This document shows positions 9,740-17,344 of a stretch of 64,000 bases of DNA, one piece after another; position 1 is the stretch's first letter; every line of letters starts with the position of its first letter. The translations under genes and the position numbers were made by a program. Source of the stretch: Kriegella aquimaris. Its GTDB lineage: Bacteria; Bacteroidota; Bacteroidia; Flavobacteriales; Flavobacteriaceae. The DNA lies in NCBI RefSeq assembly GCF_900103215.1, contig NZ_FNGV01000002.1, positions 186,001 through 250,000 on the forward strand, given 5' to 3'. The notes beneath the pieces were generated by a model. The model was not told the origin of the DNA and did no database searches. It saw only the letters and a program-made list of their open reading frames with translations.

Positions 9740-10348
9740 ATGGCTTTTGAATTACCAAAATTACCCTATGCCTATGATGCATTGGAACCCCATATCGATG
9801 CAAGAACCATGGAAATACACCATACGAAGCATCACAACGGATACACTACCAAGTTGAACGACGCTATCGCCGGAACTGACTTAGCCGACAAGTCAATTGA
9901 TGATATTTTAACGGGTCTAGACATGTCAAATGCAGCTGTTCGCAACAATGGTGGCGGTTTTTATAACCATTCGCTATTCTGGCAAATAATGTCCCCTAAT
10001 GGTGGTGGCGCTCCTTCTGGCGCACTTGCAGATGCAATCAATGATGCTTTCGGTTCGTTCGAAAGCTTTAAAGACAAATTTAGTGGCGCAGCAGGCACCC
10101 GTTTTGGGTCTGGATGGGCATGGCTTTGTGTACACAAAGGAGGTAAACTAGAAATTTGTTCTACTCCTAACCAAGATAATCCGCTAATGCCCGATACAGG
10201 TTGTTCCGGTCATCCTATTCTAGGATTGGATGTATGGGAACACGCATATTACCTAAATTATCAAAATCGAAGACCTGATTATATTAATGCATTTTTTAAT
10301 GTTATCAATTGGGACAAGGTTTCTAAATTGTACGAAGCCAACAAATAA
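9740..10348 (+). CDS. Superoxide dismutase, Mn-type or cambialistic
   Basis: A 202-aa Fe/Mn-family superoxide dismutase converting superoxide to hydrogen peroxide and oxygen. The metal ligands are His in [11 protein letters not shown], His in FYNHSLFWQ, and Asp and His in [14 protein letters not shown]. The segment [10 protein letters not shown] carries the Gln typical of the Mn-dependent type; Fe-types usually have a shorter Ala-Gly variant there. Metal use is therefore probably Mn or either metal, but this is inference. There is no signal peptide, so it is cytoplasmic. It is monocistronic, with its own promoter box and a strong terminator. Confidence 0.95.
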   Translation: MAFELPKLPYAYDALEPHIDARTMEIHHTKHHNGYTTKLNDAIAGTDLADKSIDDILTGLDMSNAAVRNNGGGFYNHSLFWQIMSPNGGGAPSGALADAINDAFGSFESFKDKFSGAAGTRFGSGWAWLCVHKGGKLEICSTPNQDNPLMPDTGCSGHPILGLDVWEHAYYLNYQNRRPDYINAFFNVINWDKVSKLYEANK

Positions 10349-10371
10349 AAGTAGAATTAAAACTTTATTGT

Positions 10372-10404
10372 AAAAAGGTGCTCAAATTTTTGAGCACCTT
10401 TTTT
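10372..10404 (+). terminator. Terminator of the superoxide dismutase gene
   Basis: A 15-bp inverted repeat (AAGGTGCTCAAA pairing with TTTGAGCACCTT) is followed by a T run, 23 bp after the sod stop. It closes the plus-strand unit before the small-RNA array. Confidence 0.9.
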
Positions 10405-10534
10405 ATTTGGTAATGTATTCTTCATGATATAATTAAAACCAAATATCTCTTTTAATGTTGCCGTTTTGATCTTTCTTAGACAAGATTTAAAGGTAATTTA
10501 AAGTCGAAGGGTATTGACTAAGAGCGGATTAGAA

Positions 10535-10609
10535 ATAGAAAAGGGCGGAGAAGTCTCCACCCTTTTCGTCCCAAATCTTACCATAAACTTAACCTACTTA
10601 TGCTATGGC
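10535..10609 (-). ncRNA. Tandem small RNA, copy 1
   Basis: The most diverged of four units. On the minus strand the conserved block occupies 10608 down to 10570 and begins CCATAGCATAAGTAGGTTAA. It is followed directly by the intrinsic terminator at 10566..10539 (GGGTGGAG, loop ACTT, CTCCGCCC, then T-rich). As RNA the stem has a U-G pair; the plus-strand reading has a C-A mismatch, so the sequence favours minus-strand transcription. Differences from the others are one C lost in the CCCC run, one C-to-T change in the block, and a weaker -7 box. The expected transcript is about 75 nt. Confidence 0.7.
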
Positions 10610-10613
10610 AGTG

Positions 10614-10621
10614 CTAAATTA
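10614..10621 (-). promoter_or_regulatory. -7 box of small RNA copy 1
   Basis: Minus-strand TAATTTAG, one mismatch from TAnnTTTG, lies 5 nt before the conserved block. Confidence 0.5.
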
Positions 10622-10740
10622 CTGGTATTACGGGAAATAAAAAAGGAATTTTAAGAAATTTTATGAGCTAAGCCCCAAAAAAAAGATGGTTCACTTTAAT
10701 AAAAAGTGGGTAAAACCTTGTTAATTAGCGAGAGTAGCAA

Positions 10741-10813
10741 AATAAAAAGACGGAGCATTGCCCCGTCTTTTTCCCCAAATCTTACCATGAACTTAACCTA
10801 CTTATGCTATGGT
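10741..10813 (-). ncRNA. Tandem small RNA, copy 2
   Basis: The conserved block runs from 10812 to 10773 on the minus strand, then directly into the terminator 10772..10744 (GACGGGGC, loop AAT, GCTCCGTC, then a T run). One stem pair is G-U as minus-strand RNA and would be an A-C mismatch on the plus strand. The expected transcript is about 72 nt. A frame opening at the internal ATG runs differently in copy 3, because the T run differs by one base, which argues against coding. Confidence 0.75.
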
Positions 10814-10817
10814 CCTC

Positions 10818-10825
10818 CAAAAATA
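10818..10825 (-). promoter_or_regulatory. -7 box of small RNA copy 2
   Basis: Minus-strand TATTTTTG, a perfect TAnnTTTG match, lies 5 nt before the conserved block, placing the start point at or near its first bases. Confidence 0.65.
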
Positions 10826-10946
10826 ATGAGAACAAAGCTCAGGAAAAAAAGTTTTAGATGAACACCCTAATCTATGGTTGAAATGTAATTGAGTGAAGGC
10901 TTTATTATGGGGGTGGGAGTTAAAGTGAAATTAGGTAATATGTATA

Positions 10947-11019
10947 AAATAAAAAGACGGAGCATTGCCCCGTCTTTTCCCCAAATCTTACCATGAACTT
11001 AACCTACTTATGCTATGGT
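10947..11019 (-). ncRNA. Tandem small RNA, copy 3
   Basis: The conserved block is identical to copy 2 over 11018 down to 10979. The terminator at 10978..10951 has the same stem as copy 2 but one base fewer in the A/T run. The stem again closes with a G-U pair only on the minus strand. The expected transcript is about 72 nt. Confidence 0.75.
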
Positions 11020-11023
11020 TCTC

Positions 11024-11031
11024 CAAATATA
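11024..11031 (-). promoter_or_regulatory. -7 box of small RNA copy 3
   Basis: Minus-strand TATATTTG, a perfect TAnnTTTG match, lies 5 nt before the conserved block. Confidence 0.65.
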
Positions 11032-11200
11032 AGGTGTTCTACGCCTTAAAATAAATTTCTTTGTTGAACGACTCATTCCTTTGTTAAAGTGTTCATTAGA
11101 GATTTCTAAGAACTAAAAAGTTCAATTTCTAATTTTGTTATTCGATAATTTGGCTGGAGGAGGTTTGTGCTTAAGCTATTGTCTGAAATGTAAATATCTA

Positions 11201-11276
11201 AAATAAAAAAGGTGGAGAAGTCTCCACCTTTTTTGCCCCAAATCTTACCATGAACTTAACCTACTTATGCTATGGC
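11201..11276 (-). ncRNA. Tandem small RNA, copy 4
   Basis: The conserved block runs from 11275 to 11236, followed by the terminator 11234..11205, a perfect stem (GGTGGAG, loop ACTT, CTCCACC) flanked by six A and six T. Its stem is related to copy 1, not to copies 2 and 3. It is the copy nearest to purF, whose stop is about 100 bp upstream on the same strand. Confidence 0.75.
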
Positions 11277-11281
11277 AAGCT

Positions 11282-11289
11282 CAAAAATA
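11282..11289 (-). promoter_or_regulatory. -7 box of small RNA copy 4
   Basis: Minus-strand TATTTTTG, a perfect TAnnTTTG match, lies 6 nt before the conserved block. Confidence 0.65.
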
Positions 11290-11377
11290 ATGGTGTTAAA
11301 TCTGTTGTGCGTATAAACCCGATAAAAAGCATGGATTATCGATAAAGTGTAAGAATTTCCGACTATGTGCTAAAATG

Positions 11378-13276
11378 TTAATATGCACGCTCATTTTTTC
11401 CTTCATAAAAATTGATAAAAGCCTTATTGACTACCCGATTTCCTCCAGGCGTGGGGTAGTTACCTGTAAAGTACCAATCTCCTAAATTCTGGGGGCAAGC
11501 AACATGCAGATTTTCAATAGTTTGGTATATAATCTGTACCTCTGACTTGATATCTGCCGGACTTAAAAGTTCGCCAATTTTCTTTGAAATTTCGAGAGCT
11601 GAGAAAGGGGCATAGAATTCCTTTACGTAGTTGATGACATCTTTGTCTTTCGAACTTACCTGATCTAGACATTTTTGATAAATATCATCGATTTTTTGCT
11701 GGGTTCCCCTTTCTTGATGTAAGGCCAATGCGGCCTTAAAAGCAATAAAATCTTCAAGTTTTGCCATATCGATACCATAACAATCAGGGTATCGGATTTG
11801 GGGCGCTGATGATACAACTATTATTTTTTTTGGCCCCAAGCGATCTAGAATTCCGAGAATACTTTTCTTCAGGGTAGTACCCCTTACAATACTATCATCG
11901 ATGATTACAAGATTGTCACCTTTATTGACCGATCCATAAGTAATGTCATAGACATGGGCTACAAGGTCATCACGGCTACTATCTTGTGTGATAAACGTGC
12001 GAAGTTTAGCGTCTTTTATGGCTACTTTTTCAATTCGGGGGCGTACCTCCAATATTTCGTGAAGCTGATCACTGGTAATTTTAGAACCTATGGCTAGTAT
12101 TTGTTCTTCTTTTTTCTTGTTTAAATAGTTTTGAGCTTCTTTAACCATACCGAAAAATGAGGTTTCAGCGGTATTTGGAATATAAGAAAAAACTGTATTT
12201 TTTATATCGTTGTCAATCGATTTCAATATGTGGGGGAAAAGCAGCTTTCCAAGTTCCTTTCGTTCTTGATAGATTTCTTTGTCGCTTCCTCGAGAAAAAT
12301 AGATGCGTTCAAAAGAGCAGGCTTTTCGTTCGACAGGTTCGAGTATCTCATTAAAGGTAACGCTACCGTCTTTTTTGATGATGATGGCATGGCCCGGCTC
12401 CAATTCTTTAATTTCTTCATATTTAACATTAAAGACAGTCTGTATCGCTGGTCTTTCCGATGCTACAACGACAACTTCATCGTCTTTATAATAATAGGCA
12501 GGTCTGATGCCAACCGGATCTCTAAGTACGAAAGCATCGCCGTGGCCCAATAAACCGGCCATAGCATAACCGCCGTCCCAGTTTTTGGCTGCACGCCTAA
12601 GAATCTTAGCTACTTTTAATCGGTCGGCAATTATGGGTGAAGCCTCTTGTTTCGTATATCCTTCTTTTTTAATTTGCTTGTATAGTTTGGCAACGGCATC
12701 ATCGAGAAAATGACCTATTTTTTCCATTACGGTCACGGTATCTGCCATTTCCTTTGGGTGTTGCCCTAGTTGTATCAGATTGTCGAACAGTTCATGCACA
12801 TTCGTCATGTTAAAATTACCCGCGACAATAATATTTCGATGCATCCAGTTGTTTTGTCTAAGGAATGGATGTACACTTTCAATGCTGTTCTTGCCGAATG
12901 TGCCATACCTAACGTGACCAAGTAAAACCTCTCCTATATAGGGGATGTTTTTCTTCTGAAGTGCAACGTTGTCTTTGTATTCAGGATGCTCTACAAAAGC
13001 TCTATTGACACGTTCATTTATTTGGGCAAAAATGTCTTGAATGGGCTGTTTTGCGATGGAACGTACTCTGCTCATATAGCGCTCACCCGCTGTCATATCT
13101 AATTTAATACTGGCAAAGCCCGCGCCATCTTGACCGCGATTATGCTGCTTTTCCATCATTAGATACATTTTATTGACCCCGTAAAAGGCGGTACCATATT
13201 TTTCCTTATAGTACTCCAAAGGTTTTAACAACCTTATCACAGAGATTCCACATTCGTGCTTAATAGCGTCGCTCAT
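11378..13276 (-). CDS. purF: Amidophosphoribosyltransferase (PurF type)
   Basis: A glutamine PRPP amidotransferase making 5-phosphoribosylamine, the first step of purine synthesis. The nucleophile is Cys9 in KHECGISVI, behind an 8-residue leader that is probably removed, as in the Bacillus-type enzyme. RGQDGAGF and GHVRYGTFG belong to the glutaminase domain. VIIDDSIVRGTTLKKSI is the PRPP-binding loop of the phosphoribosyltransferase domain. At 632 aa it is longer than the roughly 500-aa E. coli enzyme, with inserts in both domains; this is the Bacteroidota long form as I know it. A hairpin terminator lies just upstream, so it probably has its own promoter. purN is 3 kb upstream. Confidence 0.9.
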   Translation of the reverse strand: MSDAIKHECGISVIRLLKPLEYYKEKYGTAFYGVNKMYLMMEKQHNRGQDGAGFASIKLDMTAGERYMSRVRSIAKQPIQDIFAQINERVNRAFVEHPEYKDNVALQKKNIPYIGEVLLGHVRYGTFGKNSIESVHPFLRQNNWMHRNIIVAGNFNMTNVHELFDNLIQLGQHPKEMADTVTVMEKIGHFLDDAVAKLYKQIKKEGYTKQEASPIIADRLKVAKILRRAAKNWDGGYAMAGLLGHGDAFVLRDPVGIRPAYYYKDDEVVVVASERPAIQTVFNVKYEEIKELEPGHAIIIKKDGSVTFNEILEPVERKACSFERIYFSRGSDKEIYQERKELGKLLFPHILKSIDNDIKNTVFSYIPNTAETSFFGMVKEAQNYLNKKKEEQILAIGSKITSDQLHEILEVRPRIEKVAIKDAKLRTFITQDSSRDDLVAHVYDITYGSVNKGDNLVIIDDSIVRGTTLKKSILGILDRLGPKKIIVVSSAPQIRYPDCYGIDMAKLEDFIAFKAALALHQERGTQQKIDDIYQKCLDQVSSKDKDVINYVKEFYAPFSALEISKKIGELLSPADIKSEVQIIYQTIENLHVACPQNLGDWYFTGNYPTPGGNRVVNKAFINFYEGKNERAY

Positions 13277-13290
13277 TTTTATAGTAAATT

Positions 13291-13314
13291 AAAAAAGCCC
13301 CGATTCATCAGGGC
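13291..13314 (-). terminator. Terminator after the PfkB kinase gene
   Basis: On the minus strand GCCCTGAT, a two-base loop, then ATCGGGGC (one T-G pair) is followed by six T. It lies 6 bp past the kinase stop and 15 bp before the purF start codon, so it could also attenuate read-through into purF. Confidence 0.75.
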
Positions 13315-13319
13315 GTATA

Positions 13320-14246
13320 TTATCGTAATTCAATATCAAATTGTGTTAAGGCCTTAAATTGATGTAGCCTTTTTTCTATCTGCTTCCTGTCGAGGTCTTG
13401 CATCCGCTCTGTACCGAAACGCTCCACACAAAAGGAAGCCAAGTTCGACCCATGGATAACAGCATTCTTCAAATTGTTAAATGAAATATTATCGGTTGCC
13501 GCCAAATAACCGGCAAAACCACCCGCAAACGTATCTCCTGCTCCTGTTGGGTCAAAAACCTCTTCCAGGGGAAGCGCTGGTGCAAAAAACACCTTGTCTT
13601 TGTGAAATAGTAGTGCGCCGTGTTCTCCTTTTTTTATTACCACATATTTTGGACCCATTTTTTGAATTTCGGCTGCGGCCTTTACCAAGGAGTACTCCCC
13701 GGTCAGTTGACGTGCCTCTTCATCATTTATGGTAATTACGTCTATATGTTGAATAACTTCCGTTAATTCTTCCAAAGTATTGTCCATCCAAAAGTTCATG
13801 GTATCCAATATGATTAACTTTGGTCGTTTTTTCATTTGGTTTATTACACTTAATTGAATACTTGGGTGTAAGTTTCCAAGCATAACAACTTCGGCATCCT
13901 TATAATCTTCAGGAACAATAGGGTCGAAATCAGCCAAAACATTAAGTTCGGTCGCTAAAGTGTCCCTGGTATTCATATCATTATGATACTTGCCTTTCCA
14001 AAAAAAGGTTTTGCCTCCTTTTACTATTTTAAGGCCAGAAATATCAATATTTCTAGATTTTAGAAGATTTAAATACTCGGATGGGAAATCGTCTCCAACT
14101 ACAGAAACAATTGCCGAATCTAATCCGAATTGTGATGCTGCGAGACCAATAAAAGTCGCTGCACCACCCAAAATCTTATCTGTTTGCCCAAAGGGGGTTT
14201 CAATGGCATCAAAAGCAACTGTGCCAACAATCAAAAGCTTGCCCAT
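13320..14246 (-). CDS. PfkB family carbohydrate/nucleoside kinase
   Basis: A ribokinase-fold kinase of 308 aa. The C-terminal signature DPTGAGDTFAGGFAGYL carries the anion hole and the catalytic Asp. The N-terminal ILGGAATFIGLAASQFG is the substrate-side glycine motif of the family. It transfers phosphate from ATP to a sugar or nucleoside. The substrate is not evident; adenosine or ribose is plausible beside purF, but that is context only. It has a perfect TATATTTG box 20 bp upstream and its own terminator. Confidence 0.85.
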   Translation of the reverse strand: MGKLLIVGTVAFDAIETPFGQTDKILGGAATFIGLAASQFGLDSAIVSVVGDDFPSEYLNLLKSRNIDISGLKIVKGGKTFFWKGKYHNDMNTRDTLATELNVLADFDPIVPEDYKDAEVVMLGNLHPSIQLSVINQMKKRPKLIILDTMNFWMDNTLEELTEVIQHIDVITINDEEARQLTGEYSLVKAAAEIQKMGPKYVVIKKGEHGALLFHKDKVFFAPALPLEEVFDPTGAGDTFAGGFAGYLAATDNISFNNLKNAVIHGSNLASFCVERFGTERMQDLDRKQIEKRLHQFKALTQFDIELR

Positions 14247-14266
14247 CTCGTTTTAGAAATTTGTTG

Positions 14267-14274
14267 CAAATATA
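14267..14274 (-). promoter_or_regulatory. -7 box of the PfkB kinase gene
   Basis: Minus-strand TATATTTG is a perfect TAnnTTTG match, 20 bp before the start codon. Confidence 0.6.
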
Positions 14275-14390
14275 GGGTTTTGCTTTGCGAATTGCGAGCA
14301 GGCTTGCCATCAAATTTAAAAGGAATCGTTTTAATGTAGGAGAAAATCTTTTAACGGTCGGCATAAAAAATTAATAGCCAATATTTTGGG

Positions 14391-14455
14391 GGTCAGGAGT
14401 AAATTTTTAGGAAAAGGGAGGTTCGTTGATAATAAGGACTCACCTGACCTTTTTA
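14391..14455 (+). other. Orphan hairpin with T run on the plus strand
   Basis: GGTCAGGAGT at 14391..14400 pairs with ACTCACCTGACC ending at 14449, with a two-base bulge. A TTTTT run follows only on the plus strand. Both neighbouring genes are on the minus strand, so no known gene feeds this terminator-like structure. It may end an undetected plus-strand RNA or be fortuitous. Confidence 0.4.
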
Positions 14456-14539
14456 TAAATTAAGCAAATTCGGAAACTTCATCTTAAATTATTGTTTTGA
14501 GCCGTATGAACTGAGAAGAAATAGGTCCCTCCTTTTTGT

Positions 14540-15553
14540 TTAGTCGCTTTCCAAGGTGATATCGACCGAGACTGGTTGGTGGTCAGATGCATGTGGGTAT
14601 TCTGACCATATGTTTCCGTTTTGCATTTTTTTAATTATCTGCCCGTTCGACGTCCAGCCTAATCTGTTTTTAGAATATAGGATATGGTCTAGCCACACAT
14701 AATGGTAGTTGTAATTGAAATTGAAAATCGGATCAGCGAATCGTGTCGTGCTCACATCCAATTTTTGTTCCGTATCATAAATGGCATTGCCTAATATGAA
14801 TTGGGGTTTCCAGATGTCGCCCATTAATTTTTCGATACCGCTACCAAGAATTTTCTTTTCGCTTACATCATACCCAGGGCCATCGTTTACATCGCCACAA
14901 ACAATCAATGGAATATTTTTTGTGTCGTCATTGGTCAGGTAAGGCTCGATGAAATCTGTTCTTAGATGAACGGCACTAGCAAATATTTTGCGTCGATTCG
15001 AAATCGATTTTTCCCACCATTTCCCCCATTCCAACAAATCAAAAATACCTTTACTCTTCAAATGAAGGCCTAAGATGCGAAAACGTTCCCCATTTTTTAA
15101 TTTAACCTCAGAGTATAGTGGTTTTCTTTCGTATTTGTATATTTCTATAATTCCGTCGTTTTCATTGTCTAGTTGAAAATCATCGAAAACAACATTGTTC
15201 ACTGTATTGTAATTAATTATCGGATTTTGGTCGTCAAATTTATCAGTGTCTGTGCGAATGGCGATACCTATACATTGGGTAGAGCCTTTTGTCGCCTGTA
15301 TATAGGTTTCCCATGTTCCAGTTACATCTTCGTCAAAAAAGAGTTGGAGCTCTTTGGTGCGATTTTGGCCTTCTATAATTACAATTATTTCTGGCTGAAG
15401 TTCATCGATTACCCCCGAAAGGTCTTTTCTTCTTTCGAGTACCGTAGTGCTCCTCGAATGTTGGGGTTTGTGGTCGTCTGCATGAAAATTGCCATCTCCA
15501 TCGAATAAATCGTTCATCCATTCCATGTTCCAACAAAGAAGTTTAACGGTCAT
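14540..15553 (-). CDS. Endonuclease/exonuclease/phosphatase family protein
   Basis: A 337-aa protein of the DNase I-like fold. The N-terminal LLCWNMEWMNDLF supplies the metal-site Asn. QPEIIVIIEGQN supplies the Glu. LHLKSKG, VCGDVNDGPG and the terminal YPHASDHQPVSVDI give the Asp/Asn and Asp-His catalytic pairs. There is no signal peptide, so it is probably cytoplasmic. It may cut nucleic acid or a phosphodiester or inositol-type substrate; the family is too broad to choose. It stands alone, with a promoter box inside an inverted repeat upstream. Confidence 0.85.
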   Translation of the reverse strand: MTVKLLCWNMEWMNDLFDGDGNFHADDHKPQHSRSTTVLERRKDLSGVIDELQPEIIVIIEGQNRTKELQLFFDEDVTGTWETYIQATKGSTQCIGIAIRTDTDKFDDQNPIINYNTVNNVVFDDFQLDNENDGIIEIYKYERKPLYSEVKLKNGERFRILGLHLKSKGIFDLLEWGKWWEKSISNRRKIFASAVHLRTDFIEPYLTNDDTKNIPLIVCGDVNDGPGYDVSEKKILGSGIEKLMGDIWKPQFILGNAIYDTEQKLDVSTTRFADPIFNFNYNYHYVWLDHILYSKNRLGWTSNGQIIKKMQNGNIWSEYPHASDHQPVSVDITLESD

Positions 15554-15596
15554 AACTGATAAATTTTATGAATCAATACTGCGGGAATTGAATATA

Positions 15597-15669
15597 CCAA
15601 AAATAATCTATACTGTAAGAATCTACGTTAATATTTGTTGTCAAATGGTTTGTCCTAGATTATTTTTGG
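15597..15669. repeat. 14-bp perfect inverted repeat with embedded -7 boxes
   Basis: CCAAAAATAATCTA at 15597..15610 and TAGATTATTTTTGG at 15656..15669 are exact reverse complements, 45 bp apart. Each arm contains TATTTTTG, a perfect -7 box. The left one points toward the endonuclease/phosphatase gene; the right one points into the RNase H gene on its antisense strand. Confidence 0.6.
15598..15605 (-). promoter_or_regulatory. -7 box of the endonuclease/phosphatase gene
   Basis: Minus-strand TATTTTTG is a perfect TAnnTTTG match, 44 bp before the start codon, inside the left arm of the inverted repeat. Confidence 0.55.
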
Positions 15670-15710
15670 CAACAAAATTCTTAGTGGTTCTTGTAATGGG
15701 CGCATTTTGA

Positions 15711-16349
15711 TTACTTTCTACCAAAGTCAGCCGGAATTTCGCCCCATGCCTTAGTTTCCCATTTCACAACAGGTGTATCGTATGAGTTATTTTCAAGCCA
15801 AAGAAGGGCTCTTCTTACCAAATCGAATATTACTTTGTTTTTGGACGTTTCCTTAAGTTTCGTGTTGCAGGTTTTTTTGCGCACCCAACTCATCGCCGTG
15901 CGAGAATCGGTATAAATGATTCTATCGCTTTTGCGTTCTTTTAAAAAGGCAAGCCCATGTACAATGGCCAAAAACTCACCTATATTATTTGTGCCTTCTG
16001 CAAATGGCCCCTGCTTGAATAATTTCTTTCCTGTTTTGGTATCGACCCCTTGGTATTCCATAATTCCCGGATTACCGCTTGATGCGGCATCGACCGCGAT
16101 TGAATGATAGTTAGGGCGACCGATCTTAAGCAATTGTTCCGGTGAAAGTAAGAGTTCCCCCTTTTTCTTCCCCTTGAAATCATCATAATTGCCATTATAG
16201 GCCTTTTTGGCTGTTTCGAAAGTTGCAAAAGATTTATACTGAGCGCCTTTATAGCCTGTAATAGCAGCTTTGCAATCTTTCCATGTGGTGTAGATACCTG
16301 GCCTTTTTCCCTTCCAGACCGTATAAAACTTTTCTTTTTTTTGAGCCAT
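15711..16349 (-). CDS. Ribonuclease H family protein with N-terminal RNase H-binding domain
   Basis: A 212-aa, two-domain protein. Residues 7-53 (FYTVWKGKRPGIYTTWKDC) form the caulimovirus VI/viroplasmin-type domain that binds RNA-DNA hybrids in eukaryote-like RNase H1. Residues 83-212 form the RNase H fold with candidate catalytic residues Asp87, Glu125, Asp148 and Asp208. It should degrade RNA in RNA-DNA hybrids. The first motif reads VDAASSGNPG, not the usual VDGS. The start codon overlaps the purN stop by one base (TAATG), so the two genes are translationally coupled. Confidence 0.9.
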   Translation of the reverse strand: MAQKKEKFYTVWKGKRPGIYTTWKDCKAAITGYKGAQYKSFATFETAKKAYNGNYDDFKGKKKGELLLSPEQLLKIGRPNYHSIAVDAASSGNPGIMEYQGVDTKTGKKLFKQGPFAEGTNNIGEFLAIVHGLAFLKERKSDRIIYTDSRTAMSWVRKKTCNTKLKETSKNKVIFDLVRRALLWLENNSYDTPVVKWETKAWGEIPADFGRK

Positions 16350-16921
16350 TACGTTTTAGGTGCTAACAGTTTTTCCAAGGTTGAGGGATAGTGTTCGTAC
16401 TCCAGTTTATGTACTTTTTCGGCAATCATTTCAGGAGAATCGTCAGGTAAAACAATGGTTTTTGCTTGATAAATAATGGCCCCTTCATCGTAATTTTCGT
16501 TTACGTAGTGTATAGTTATGCCCGTTTCAACGTCATTGTTTTCCCTGACAGCTTTGTGAACATTCATACCGAACATGCCTTTTCCTCCATATTTTGGTAA
16601 TAAAGCAGGATGAATATTGACGATTTTTTCTGGAAAGTTTTCCAAAATATTATTGGGCATTTTCCATAAAAAACCTGCAAGTACGATGAGATCAGGATTA
16701 AATGAACGTACTATTTCAAGCACACAATCTGAACCATAAAACGCTTGTCGATTGAAGTATAATGCATTGATTTTTAATCGATTGCATCGGTCTATTACCT
16801 TTGCGTCCCTTTTGTTGGTCAGTACCCCGGCAATGGTCACATTGGAGTTGTTTTCAAAATAATTCACTATATTTTCGACATTGGAGCCGGAGCCCGAGGC
16901 AAATAGAACGATGCTTTTCAT
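16349..16921 (-). CDS. purN: Phosphoribosylglycinamide formyltransferase
   Basis: A GAR transformylase of 190 aa that moves a formyl group from 10-formyl-tetrahydrofolate to GAR in purine synthesis. Visible are the N-terminal phosphate loop FASGSGSN, the core NIHPALLPKYGGKGMFG with the catalytic Asn and His, and the ETGITIHYVNENYDEGAIIYQ segment containing the catalytic Asp. The length is normal for PurN. It is the first gene of a two-gene unit with the RNase H gene and is transcribed away from acpP. Confidence 0.95.
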   Translation of the reverse strand: MKSIVLFASGSGSNVENIVNYFENNSNVTIAGVLTNKRDAKVIDRCNRLKINALYFNRQAFYGSDCVLEIVRSFNPDLIVLAGFLWKMPNNILENFPEKIVNIHPALLPKYGGKGMFGMNVHKAVRENNDVETGITIHYVNENYDEGAIIYQAKTIVLPDDSPEMIAEKVHKLEYEHYPSTLEKLLAPKT

Positions 16922-17043
16922 GGTGTGGAGGACATTACCAAAATGGAGAATGATTTCTTGGGCTAAAATACCATTCTTGAATTAAAATTTCTTAAATTAC
17001 CAGACATTTTAACGACAAATGGTGTTATTCATCCAAAGTTTTT

Positions 17044-17051
17044 TATTTTTG
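17044..17051 (+). promoter_or_regulatory. -7 box of acpP
   Basis: TATTTTTG, a perfect TAnnTTTG match, lies 34 bp before the acpP start codon. Confidence 0.6.
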
Positions 17052-17085
17052 CCATCAATTTAAAATTTTTAAAACCAATATTATT

Positions 17086-17319
17086 ATGTCAGACATTGCA
17101 TCAAGAGTAAAAGCTATCATCGTTGATAAATTGGGTGTTGATGAGAACGAAGTAGTGCCAGAAGCTAGCTTTACCAACGACCTAGGGGCAGATTCATTGG
17201 ATACCGTAGAGTTGATTATGGAATTCGAGAAAGAATTTGATATTCAAATTCCAGATGATCAAGCTGAGAATATCGCAACTGTTGGCCAAGCCATAAGTTA
17301 TATAGAAGAAGCGAAGTAA
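17086..17319 (+). CDS. acpP: Acyl carrier protein
   Basis: An acidic 77-aa protein with the phosphopantetheine attachment Ser37 in [12 protein letters not shown]. It carries acyl chains through type II fatty-acid synthesis. It is followed by fabF and rnc in the usual bacterial order, but a strong hairpin separates it from fabF, which would allow acpP to be expressed at a higher level. Confidence 0.98.
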   Translation: MSDIASRVKAIIVDKLGVDENEVVPEASFTNDLGADSLDTVELIMEFEKEFDIQIPDDQAENIATVGQAISYIEEAK

Positions 17320-17344
17320 TTTTATGATTTCTTGAATAAGATCT

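Larger units (their letters stand above)
10539..11289 (-). repeat. Four-copy tandem array of small-RNA transcription units
   Basis: Between sod and purF, a 40-nt block recurs four times (minus-strand starts at 10608, 10812, 11018 and 11275), with steps of 204, 206 and 257 bp. Every copy has the same architecture in the same orientation: TAnnTTTG-like box, 5-6 nt, conserved block, terminator hairpin. The DNA between units is not visibly similar. I saw no other copy of the block in the window. Terminator stems are of two kinds, in the order A-B-B-A. I see no credible protein-coding gene in 10405..11377. Confidence 0.85.

Noticed and set aside
10539-11289. CRISPR array
   Set aside because: Only four repeats, each with a promoter box and terminator, at about 205-257 bp spacing; no spacers of uniform size and no cas genes.
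10570-11377. Plus-strand peptides beginning MNLTYLCYG in the repeat array
   Set aside because: Copies 2-4 have an ATG in the conserved block but copy 1 has ATA, and the peptides diverge and stop at different places right after the block. Conservation follows RNA architecture, not a reading frame.
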